Shown: positions 7,912-14,744 of the stretch, piece after piece | How the letters are laid out: every line of letters starts with the position of its first letter | Numbering within the stretch: position 1 is the stretch's first letter | From: an uncultured Clostridia bacterium | GTDB lineage: Bacteria; Bacillota_A; Clostridia; Christensenellales; UBA3700 | Length of the DNA stretch: 14,744 nucleotides | Direction of reading: 5' to 3' | Assembly: GCA_946545105.1 (NCBI GenBank) | Contig: CAMNMY010000004.1 | Span: 1 to 14,744 of the forward strand | Program-made: the position numbers and the translations under genes | Notes under the pieces: model-generated | What the model was told of the DNA's origin: nothing | The model's database searches: none | Seen by the model: only the letters and a program-made list of their open reading frames with translations

Positions 7912-8469
7912 TTAAGGAGTAACAGTAATTGTTGCTTTATACTCGATATCATCAACTGTCATTTCATACTCAACAACAATGCTCTTTAATGCTTTTGAAT
8001 TATCTAGAGTAATTATGACGTGAGCTACTGTAACATTTACACCTTCTTCTGTAATACCTAAATATTCATTTGGTGAAGCAACAGTACCAGAATATACATT
8101 ACCATTAATCAAAGAATCTGAAAAGGCATCTGTTCTAAATGTTAAAGAATTGGCTATTTCTTCAAATTGGTTTTCACCAACTTCAATACCGAATTTTGAA
8201 TCTTCAGATCCATTTGCTTTTCTGTAATATATTTCGTAGTCTTCTTGTTTACTCTTAATAGATACTGCCCATTTAGGATTTGTAACACTTGAGGCTGCAG
8301 TAAAGAATGTTGTTTCTGTTAATGCATCAGGATCTACTGGTGGTTCAGTTGGTGTATCAATTTTCTTATCACAAGATACAAATACCATTGTTAAAGAAAT
8401 GATTGACATAACAACAACTAATGCAATAAGAATATTCTTCTTGTTAATTACTTTATGTGCCTTTTTCAT
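7912..8469 (-). CDS. Lipoprotein-like module, possible independent internal gene (185 aa)
   Basis: The in-frame ATG at 8469 is preceded by GAAGGAAAAT, a usable ribosome site, and opens a textbook-shaped lipoprotein: MKKAHKVINKK, a hydrophobic core of about 20 residues, and a lipobox-like VFVSC with Cys33. Phe at -3 is less usual than Leu. A Pro/Thr/Asp linker (about 37-46) follows, then a roughly 140-residue, probably beta-rich domain that I do not recognise. No stop separates it from the surface protein upstream, whose membrane anchor and Lys tail end exactly where this begins. It may be made alone by internal initiation, as the C-terminal part of the giant chain, or both. The join could also come from a recent stop-codon loss or a sequence error. 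Sequence of the module is certain; independent translation is inferred. Confidence 0.55.
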   Translation of the reverse strand: MKKAHKVINKKNILIALVVVMSIISLTMVFVSCDKKIDTPTEPPVDPDALTETTFFTAASSVTNPKWAVSIKSKQEDYEIYYRKANGSEDSKFGIEVGENQFEEIANSLTFRTDAFSDSLINGNVYSGTVASPNEYLGITEEGVNVTVAHVIITLDNSKALKSIVVEYEMTVDDIEYKATITVTP

Positions 8470-11400
8470 ATTTTCCTTCTTCTTTTTCTTTGTAAGCATA
8501 ACAGATAATCCAGCGAATGCTAAACTTAATCCAGATACTGCGCCTACGGCTACTACCTTATAAGTCTTATTTAGAGCCTTACCAACAACTTGTTTTGTTA
8601 CCTTAACGGCTTTTGCACCACTTGATAACAATTTCTCGTATCTTGCCTTTACCGCATTCAAACCATCTGCATCTACTAAATCTTTTTCGCTTTCGCTTAC
8701 TTTATCGTAGTTAAGCATGATTTGATTGTATTTTGTAATATCTTTATATCCATACTTAGCACCTAATTCATCTAATGCTTCGTTAATTAGATTTGGATCA
8801 TAAGATGTTGTAGCTCTTAATGTTACAACAACTGAATCATTATAATTAGAAGCGCCAACAACCTTTACATAGAATGTATAAGATGTTAATGGCTTTAATC
8901 CATCGATATAATTCTTAGCATCAACTACATCGCCAAATACATTATCTTTACTTACCATAACAGTACCATCTTCGAATTCTCCAACAAATACTAACTTATT
9001 ATGATAGATAACAATATCTGATGATTTGAAGTCTTCGATTAAGATTGTTGCTTTAGTTATTTCAAATTCCATAATAGCCTTATCACCACTATAATTTCCT
9101 GAAGTACTTCCATCAGCTAATTCTACTGTAACTCTATATGTTCCAACATTCTTAACTTCTGTTACTGCTTCCCAATCTGTAGCGTTAACCTTAACTTCAT
9201 ACTTAGTCTTTACTAAATCATCTGGATTGTTTGTGTCTACAATAACTGCATCCTTTAAGTCTTTTCCTGTGTATGTAATTTTATCGTTAACTAAGTTCAA
9301 TTTTGTAAGTTCCTTAGATAATACAGATAAATCACCATAAGAATCACTTGCTGGATCTGTCTTGTAATTCATTTCGTAGTTAGAAGCAGCATCTCCAGAC
9401 AATACTAAAGAAACTACCTTCTCTTGTGAACTTCCTGGCTCACCAGTCATATCATCAGCTACGAATGTTAATACCAAATTACCTGATGTAATATCTGATT
9501 CAACAAAGTCTAATGAGCCTGTTTCTAATGTATAACCAATAGATGGATCCTTTGGTTCTAACTTTGTATCACCATAACCCATTTCGAAATCGTCGATTTC
9601 TAATGTTATTGGTCTCTTTGTGATTGCAAAATCACAATCGCTTGTTGTGTTTGCAAAGAATTCATAGTTGCCAGACTTATCATTTTCAGAATCGCCTACG
9701 ATTGATGTTACGATTGCGCTATAGTTGCCAACATTGATTGGTGTAACTTCTGAATCGCCATTGTATGTTACAACAGCATTAATAACATCTGCATCTTCTA
9801 TATAGTATTGAGTTCCTTCAACATATGCACCTGTAACTTCTTTGAATGAAGCTGGTGAATAAGTGCTATATTCAACGCCTACTACAAATCCTTCAATATT
9901 ATTTGCTAATACATATTGTGATCCGTTATATGTGTAATAATCTACATCAGCATCGAAGTTATCTAATGTTGTCACTGCTACATAAACATCTTCTGCTGTG
10001 CAATAAACTGTATCTTCAGCAAACGCAACAATTGTTACAGCTGTATATGTATCTACACCATCAAATGTATAGTAAACAACTGTATTATCAAAGCCTGCTG
10101 TCTTATCAACGATATCATATCCTGCAGGTGTGCATGTGTAATATACAACGCCCATTGTTAAAGCTTCTGTAACTTGTGTATATTCACCATTGTCTTCTGT
10201 GTAATAGATATCAGTTCCAAGAGCTTTTGTTACAACATTATATTCTTCAACCTTTTCATAATATGTTGTTGCCTCAGCAAATTCAGTAATTGATGCAACT
10301 TCATATTCGCCTGGTGTTGCTGTTTCAACATAATATGTCTTTGTTGAATCATATTCGCTATCTTCAGTTGCAACATAGTTTACTGTCTTTGTGTAATAAA
10401 CTGTATTTGCAGCAAATCCTGAAATTGATGTAGCTTCTACATATGCATTGTTCTCAAATGTATAGTATGTTGCAGTATTATCAAATGCATATTCAATTGC
10501 AGCCACTTCATATTCAGCTTCTCTGAATGTATAGTAATCACCATCGCCAAATTCTTTGATTGTTGCTTGAGTATATACATAAGAGCCTTCTTCTCCAGTT
10601 CTTACATAATAAATTACTGTGTTATCAAATGCTTCTTGTGTATCAACAACATTATATACAACTTGCTTTGTATAATAGATTATATTTGCTTCAAATGAAG
10701 CTAAACCTGTTCCTACTGATACATAAGTATTTGTATCTGCATTAAATGTAAAGTATTCTGTTGTAGATACTGGTGTTGCATTATATACAACTGGAGTATA
10801 TACAGCATAACTATATGTATAATATGTTGTTGCTGGCGCAAATTCAGTAATATCTACAGCTTTATACTTATTAATTCCATTAAATGTTACTGTAACATTC
10901 TTTGCTGAAGCATCATAAACTAGATTTGAATCTGCTGTAACAGTATCTAATGTAAGAGTCTTCTTCATAACTGTCATTGTTCCAATAATTGTGATTTCAT
11001 AGTTTGTCATTCCTGTACCTACTACTTGATCAACAACAATTGGATATACACCAACATCTGTACTTGCAATAGCACCAACAGACTTAAATGTCATTGATAC
11101 TAATTTATCTCCATAGTTTAATTCATATCTTGTTAATGTGTATTTTGTGATTAATGACATATCAAAGGCTTCACCATATGTCTTTGAAACATTAGCAATT
11201 GTATATTGCAATGGCGCCTTATTTACAGTAAATGTATTCTCTTCATCTACTATGAAGTTATAGTTTTGAGCTGCTTCACCAGTAAATGCACTAACGATTG
11301 AGTACTTACCTACGGCAGCATCTGAATTAAATCCTAATGATGTAAATCCAACTGTAATCTTGTCAGCATCAGATGCAAAAATTGAATTATATGTTTCTCC

Positions 11401-14400
11401 ACTCAAAATCTCATAATCAATATTCCCTGTTCTATATGTAAATGGTTGAGAATAAATCTTTTCTGCTGTTCCAACGCTAATATGAATATCTATTTGCTTA
11501 ATTGTTACTGCAAAATATGGAAGCTCGCCATATGCAGCTGGCAATTGTTCGCAACCAGTTGTGTTATATGTTAGGTTGTAACCAGCCATTGGAATTGAAT
11601 CATGAGCAACAACGACAATATACTTTCCAGCATTAATCATATTTGTTACTAATTCATACTTGTTGCTGTCAGCATCTTCAATATAATTAGCTGTCAAATT
11701 ATTATTTTGCTTATAAACAATATAATTTAATCCTGCGCCTTTATTCGCATCAATTTCCAATAAGCCCTCAACTGTACCAAAACCACTGTAAGCTGAAATA
11801 TGATCTTGTGTATCATAATCTAATTCGCTTACTAATGCTGTAGCGTTAATATCGATACTTAATGCAACGCCATTTACTTTATAAACTACATAGAATTCTT
11901 TTTCTTCATAGTTAATATAAGCATCTGTATCAAATGATAATACAACTACATATGTACCTTGACTTGATACTGTGCTTGTTGGAACAGCCTCACTAGCTAC
12001 TACATATTTTGTACCATCAAATGTTGCTGGGTAGAATTTTGGATCAACATAAATTAAATCGAAATACTTATATGTCTTTCCGCTTACGGCTTCTTCAACG
12101 CCTTTAATTACGCAGGCAATGTTGTTATAGCCCTTGTAATCTTCTTCTTCAAAATATCCAGATTGGTTAACACCCTTAAAGTCAATATCTTTTTGTGTGT
12201 ATGTGCCAATGCCATCATATGTGTTATATGTTTTACCATTAGCTCTATCTACATATGCTGCACTATCAATACTGATTGTGTATTGTCTCAACAAATCTAC
12301 TTCTGCTTTTTGAATTGTTACGATTCTACTAATGCTTTGTAAATCATTATCATCGTCATAATCTAATCTTGTTACGCCATTAGTATTTAATGTGTCTGTT
12401 CTTGTGTAATAAGTCTTTGTTGAATCATATGCATCTTTATTGATTGTATATGTATATGGTTCTAAATCACCAGATCTTAGATAATATGTGATACCTTGTT
12501 CAAATGTTTCAATCTTTGCCTCAGTATATACATATGGTTTAATCTCTGTGCCTTCTCCTGTTCTTACATAATAAGTCTTAGTTGAATCATATGCAGCTAC
12601 ACCATTTGCTGTATATGTATAAGGATCTTCACTTGTACCTTCTCCACCAGTTCTTAAGAAATATTCACTTACATCTGGGTTAATTACGGCAACATCATAA
12701 GAAGTATCGTAAATATCTACAACAGTTTCTCCATCTTCGCTTGAAATGTTAAGTGCAGTTGTTGGTAATAAATAGTTCTTAGCAACGGCACCTGATGCTA
12801 GAGAAATTGTTACGAAATATTCGCCAGCGATTGTGAATTCACCATTGTTAGCATCAAAGCTGAAATCTAAAGCTGCGTCATCAAATACATAATATGCAAC
12901 GATATTTGCATTTGCTGCTGTTACCCCAGTTGCTGATGAAATCAATGTTTGGTTATTGTGATTTGCAATTGCCCAAGTAACAATTTGTTGATTAGCTGAA
13001 TATACTAAATTATTCATGTTGCGATATAGAACTTTAATTGTTCTAGGAGCAACAGTAATAAAGTAAGTTCTTACTAAAGAATCTTTGCTTGGCAACTTAT
13101 AGTTTGCGTTTGAGCATTCATTAATAGTAATTCTATAATCACCCGCATTCTTAACATTTGATGTTACTGTATAAATTCTCTTATAATAAGTTGTTGTATT
13201 AGAAATAGCTATATGAATTGAAGAATCTGATGGATCAATGAAATACTTGTCCTCATCTTCTATAGCATATTTACCAATTAGAGTGTATACACCATCGATG
13301 TTTACATAATAATCTGTTCCTATTTCTAATTGTGCTGCACCAAGCTTTGTATATGAAATCAATTCATATGACATAGGTACAGTATTTGTATCACCAGAAA
13401 TTAATCCGGCTTGATTAAATAAATACTTAAAGTTATAAGCTGTTCCAGTATAAGTGAAGTTAGTTGGTGTAGAATAATTTTCTCCATCTACACTGTTTGC
13501 CAAAGAATCCCAAGAACCAGTTAATTCTTTTTGATTAATTGTATAAGTGTATTTAGGTTGCCATTGACTTGTCTTATATTGTTCTCTGTAGTATTTATTA
13601 TCTACTTTGTATGCAACAATCTTTATGTTTTCATCTAAGAAATCATATTTAAATTTATTGTTACTTACAACAGATTCACCATTATAAACACGAATATCAT
13701 ATGTGCCAGCATCTTGAATTGCGTTAAATCCATATGGGTTAGCATCGTTTTGCTTAAATACTTTCCAGATATCACTATTTGTATAAGAAGTATATGTTGT
13801 TTGTTCACTAATTCCAGCATATGTAGCTAGGAAATTCATAGGGACTTTTTCTTCATATACACCGGCAGATGTATAAGTATCTGTCCCTGTTTTTACAAAA
13901 TATTCATTGCCCTTTTGTAAATTATTAAATTCTACTTCTGTATATACACTATCTTCATATTTGTAATATGTTTTGTTTGCATTGTATAAATTCTTTATTG
14001 TATACAACTTTATTGATGGAGTAGAAGATAAACCTTCGCCTTTATCATATGTTTTATTTCCTATTTCTTGTGAATATTCCCTTTGATGTGTTGTTAAATC
14101 ATCGTCACTTAATATATATGTTCCAACATAACCAATAGATGCTGAAATTGTATAATTTAAACCTGAAGAATTTCTAGACATAATTGAATCAGTAAACTCA
14201 TATTGTCTATAATTTCTTAAAGCATCTTCCATAGATGTAGCATATGCATAACATGTTTTATGTGCTACGCTTGATACTCCATTCAATTTTGCTTCAACAT
14301 CCCATACAAATAAGCCACTGTTTTCAGTATAATCATTAAACTCCGTAACATCTACTTTAGCCATTAAATTAGCACTATCTGTTTGATTATCCCACGCTAA

Positions 14401-14744
14401 ATTAAATACTTTAGTTTGTGTATTTGTTACTACACCATAAGATGATACAACACCATTTGTATAATACTCTCTTCCATCCAATGTACTTGGAGTAATTATT
14501 GTTGATTCACCAGTATATTCTGGTCTTTCGTATTCACCTGTTGTTGTTATATATGAGCCATCTGTTTGTTGCATTTTAAGTGTGAAATAGTTCGCATTTG
14601 GGACTGATGTACAGCTAACAACTGGTTGTACTCCTACAGAAGTGTTGTTAGTAGAAATTGTATCGTATCCTCCATCATGGCTCAATTTTCTAAATGAATC
14701 ATATGTAGAATCGCATAATGTAGCTCTATCAAAAGTATAGAATA
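7912..14744 (-). CDS. Giant Ig/MBG-repeat surface protein joined in frame to a lipoprotein-like C terminus; 5' end beyond the window
   Basis: An open frame of 2276 whole codons running off the right edge, so signal peptide and N terminus are not seen. The TTG at 14685 is only the first start-like codon inside the window; the frame is open upstream of it. It is Thr/Tyr/Asp-rich. It is a chain of Ig/MBG-like beta domains, recognised by KAxL..TYG/YGD openings (11220, 9618) and N-x-G-x-Y strands, interrupted by four arrays of about 22-residue YY modules (13992-13861, 13347-13171, 12669-12388, 10857-9784). Then follow an alpha-helical stalk (8799-8606), a 21-residue membrane segment (8556-8494), KKKKKEN, and without any stop a lipoprotein-like sequence from Met at 8469. 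Expected to be cell-surface, in adhesion or as envelope structure; this is inference from architecture. Whether product and lipoprotein are one chain is open. A strong terminator follows. Confidence 0.9.
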   Translation of the reverse strand, partial: FYTFDRATLCDSTYDSFRKLSHDGGYDTISTNNTSVGVQPVVSCTSVPNANYFTLKMQQTDGSYITTTGEYERPEYTGESTIITPSTLDGREYYTNGVVSSYGVVTNTQTKVFNLAWDNQTDSANLMAKVDVTEFNDYTENSGLFVWDVEAKLNGVSSVAHKTCYAYATSMEDALRNYRQYEFTDSIMSRNSSGLNYTISASIGYVGTYILSDDDLTTHQREYSQEIGNKTYDKGEGLSSTPSIKLYTIKNLYNANKTYYKYEDSVYTEVEFNNLQKGNEYFVKTGTDTYTSAGVYEEKVPMNFLATYAGISEQTTYTSYTNSDIWKVFKQNDANPYGFNAIQDAGTYDIRVYNGESVVSNNKFKYDFLDENIKIVAYKVDNKYYREQYKTSQWQPKYTYTINQKELTGSWDSLANSVDGENYSTPTNFTYTGTAYNFKYLFNQAGLISGDTNTVPMSYELISYTKLGAAQLEIGTDYYVNIDGVYTLIGKYAIEDEDKYFIDPSDSSIHIAISNTTTYYKRIYTVTSNVKNAGDYRITINECSNANYKLPSKDSLVRTYFITVAPRTIKVLYRNMNNLVYSANQQIVTWAIANHNNQTLISSATGVTAANANIVAYYVFDDAALDFSFDANNGEFTIAGEYFVTISLASGAVAKNYLLPTTALNISSEDGETVVDIYDTSYDVAVINPDVSEYFLRTGGEGTSEDPYTYTANGVAAYDSTKTYYVRTGEGTEIKPYVYTEAKIETFEQGITYYLRSGDLEPYTYTINKDAYDSTKTYYTRTDTLNTNGVTRLDYDDDNDLQSISRIVTIQKAEVDLLRQYTISIDSAAYVDRANGKTYNTYDGIGTYTQKDIDFKGVNQSGYFEEEDYKGYNNIACVIKGVEEAVSGKTYKYFDLIYVDPKFYPATFDGTKYVVASEAVPTSTVSSQGTYVVVLSFDTDAYINYEEKEFYVVYKVNGVALSIDINATALVSELDYDTQDHISAYSGFGTVEGLLEIDANKGAGLNYIVYKQNNNLTANYIEDADSNKYELVTNMINAGKYIVVVAHDSIPMAGYNLTYNTTGCEQLPAAYGELPYFAVTIKQIDIHISVGTAEKIYSQPFTYRTGNIDYEILSGETYNSIFASDADKITVGFTSLGFNSDAAVGKYSIVSAFTGEAAQNYNFIVDEENTFTVNKAPLQYTIANVSKTYGEAFDMSLITKYTLTRYELNYGDKLVSMTFKSVGAIASTDVGVYPIVVDQVVGTGMTNYEITIIGTMTVMKKTLTLDTVTADSNLVYDASAKNVTVTFNGINKYKAVDITEFAPATTYYTYSYAVYTPVVYNATPVSTTEYFTFNADTNTYVSVGTGLASFEANIIYYTKQVVYNVVDTQEAFDNTVIYYVRTGEEGSYVYTQATIKEFGDGDYYTFREAEYEVAAIEYAFDNTATYYTFENNAYVEATSISGFAANTVYYTKTVNYVATEDSEYDSTKTYYVETATPGEYEVASITEFAEATTYYEKVEEYNVVTKALGTDIYYTEDNGEYTQVTEALTMGVVYYTCTPAGYDIVDKTAGFDNTVVYYTFDGVDTYTAVTIVAFAEDTVYCTAEDVYVAVTTLDNFDADVDYYTYNGSQYVLANNIEGFVVGVEYSTYSPASFKEVTGAYVEGTQYYIEDADVINAVVTYNGDSEVTPINVGNYSAIVTSIVGDSENDKSGNYEFFANTTSDCDFAITKRPITLEIDDFEMGYGDTKLEPKDPSIGYTLETGSLDFVESDITSGNLVLTFVADDMTGEPGSSQEKVVSLVLSGDAASNYEMNYKTDPASDSYGDLSVLSKELTKLNLVNDKITYTGKDLKDAVIVDTNNPDDLVKTKYEVKVNATDWEAVTEVKNVGTYRVTVELADGSTSGNYSGDKAIMEFEITKATILIEDFKSSDIVIYHNKLVFVGEFEDGTVMVSKDNVFGDVVDAKNYIDGLKPLTSYTFYVKVVGASNYNDSVVVTLRATTSYDPNLINEALDELGAKYGYKDITKYNQIMLNYDKVSESEKDLVDADGLNAVKARYEKLLSSGAKAVKVTKQVVGKALNKTYKVVAVGAVSGLSLAFAGLSVMLTKKKKKENMKKAHKVINKKNILIALVVVMSIISLTMVFVSCDKKIDTPTEPPVDPDALTETTFFTAASSVTNPKWAVSIKSKQEDYEIYYRKANGSEDSKFGIEVGENQFEEIANSLTFRTDAFSDSLINGNVYSGTVASPNEYLGITEEGVNVTVAHVIITLDNSKALKSIVVEYEMTVDDIEYKATITVTP
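8474..8483 (-). promoter_or_regulatory. Internal ribosome site before the lipoprotein ATG
   Basis: Minus-strand AGAAGAAGGA, 4 bases before the in-frame ATG at 8469. The Lys-codon run of the anchor tail (AAGAAGAAG) makes purine-rich sequence likely by chance, which lowers certainty. Confidence 0.45.
8494..8556 (-). other. C-terminal membrane anchor of the giant surface protein
   Basis: Encodes 21 uninterrupted apolar or small residues (VVAVGAVSGLSLAFAGLSVML) followed by TKKKKKEN. A stop-transfer segment with a positive inside tail is what normally ends a surface protein, yet here reading continues. No LPxTG motif is visible before it. Confidence 0.8.
8606..8799 (-). other. Alpha-helical stalk domain before the membrane anchor
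   Basis: Encodes about 65 residues from DPNLINEALDELG to SSGAKAV. They are rich in Glu, Lys, Leu and Ala with heptad-like spacing, and contain NYDKVSESEKDLV, a helix-turn pattern common near the C-terminal anchors of Firmicutes surface proteins. It contrasts with the beta-rich domains before it. Confidence 0.6.
9312..9618 (-). other. MBG-like domain (distal)
   Basis: Begins KRPITLEIDDFEMGYGD, the usual MBG opening (K-x-x-[IL]-T-[IVL] followed by YGD). It carries a GDAASNYEM strand near its end, before the next domain opens at SKELTKLNL. MBG domains are extracellular beta sandwiches found in long bacterial adhesins. Confidence 0.65.
9784..10857 (-). repeat. YY-module array D: about 16 tandem modules
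   Basis: About 358 residues made of roughly 22-residue modules. Each has an acidic/Phe element (such as ITEFAEAT or EAFDNT), then TxYY(T/V) and a Y-x-x-V segment. Aligned cores: TTYYTYS, TEYFTFN, IIYYTKQ, VIYYVRTG, GDYYTFRE, ATYYTFEN, TVYYTKTV, KTYYVETA, TTYYEKVE, DIYYTEDN, VVYYTCTP, VVYYTFDG, TVYCTAED, VDYYTYNG, VEYSTYSP, TQYYIEDA. It is nearly free of Arg and low in Lys. The array lies between LVYDASAKNVTVTFNG and VVTYNGDSEVTP, two parts of what reads as one YDG/MBG-type domain. Confidence 0.85.
10976..11220 (-). other. MBG-like domain (central)
   Basis: Begins KAPLQYTIANVSKTYGEAF and ends with NYEITIIGTMTVMKK, a standard MBG frame with the TYG motif. Another such domain precedes it (from KQIDIHISVG, about 11500), and the domain split by array D follows it. 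Confidence 0.7.
12388..12669 (-). repeat. YY-module array C: four modules
   Basis: Cores SEYFLRTGGEG, KTYYVRTGEG, ITYYLRSGD and KTYYTRTDT. AYDSTKTYY occurs twice, alternating with ETFEQGITYY, so the larger unit is a two-module dimer. The nucleotide repeat GTCTTTGTTGAATCATAT (plus strand) is at 12413-12430, and at 12575-12592 with one mismatch. Confidence 0.8.
13171..13347 (-). repeat. YY-module array B: three divergent modules
   Basis: Cores TDYYVNIDG, DKYFIDPSD and TTYYKRIY. It sits between FTYTGTAYNFKYLF and TVTSNVKNAGDYRI, again within what reads as a single Ig/MBG-like domain. Confidence 0.65.
13861..13992 (-). repeat. YY-module array A: two modules
   Basis: Cores KTYYKYEDSVYTEV and NEYFVKTGTDTYTS. 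It lies ahead of the strand IQDAGTYDIRV of the surrounding Ig-like domain. Confidence 0.65.

Noticed and set aside
9846..10745. Plus-strand open frames across array D (for example 9846-10172 and 10560-10745)
   Set aside because: They are Leu/Tyr/Gln-rich antisense readings of the repetitive YY array, with no ribosome site and no recognisable domain.
9784..10857. Regular repeats as a CRISPR array
   Set aside because: The repeats are diverged, lie in an open coding frame and have no identical repeat plus unique spacer structure.
14683..14685. TTG at 14685 as the start of the giant surface protein
   Set aside because: The same frame stays open through 14686-14744 (…CDSTYDSFRKL before it) with no ribosome site or signal peptide here. 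The gene starts outside the window.

Overview
The window is AT-rich and tightly packed, and every gene I can support lies on the minus strand. Typical Gram-positive ribosome sites, a Firmicutes-style lactocepin-type protease, an RsmF-type rRNA methylase with the PUA-like tail usual in Firmicutes, and giant MBG/Ig-like surface proteins point to a low-GC Firmicute. An uncultured gut Clostridia-type bacterium is my guess. TGA acts as a stop (end of the ATPase gene), so the code is the standard one.

Layout in the direction of transcription, right to left: (1) 14744-7912, a giant Thr/Tyr-rich surface protein that enters from beyond the right edge. It is built of Ig/MBG-like domains into which four arrays of a short '-TxYY-' module are inserted. 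It ends in a membrane anchor with a Lys-rich tail that runs in frame, without a stop, into a complete lipoprotein-like sequence (8469-7912) with its own ribosome site. (2) A rho-independent terminator at 7857-7885. (3) A likely transcription unit: a CtpE-like P-type cation ATPase (7805-5256), an RsmF-like 16S rRNA m5C methyltransferase (5259-3940, overlapping the ATPase stop by 4 bases), a class I PLP aminotransferase (3841-2654, possibly with a promoter of its own) and a secreted subtilisin-family protease (2637 to beyond the left edge), which starts 16 bases after the aminotransferase stop.

The middle three genes look like housekeeping functions. The flanking two make cell-surface products: a giant repeat protein and a large secreted protease with a complete catalytic triad. 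No intergenic gap exceeds about 110 bases. I see no RNA gene, CRISPR array, insertion sequence or attachment site. The most notable structures are the surface protein/lipoprotein in-frame join and the YY-module arrays that interrupt Ig-like domains.
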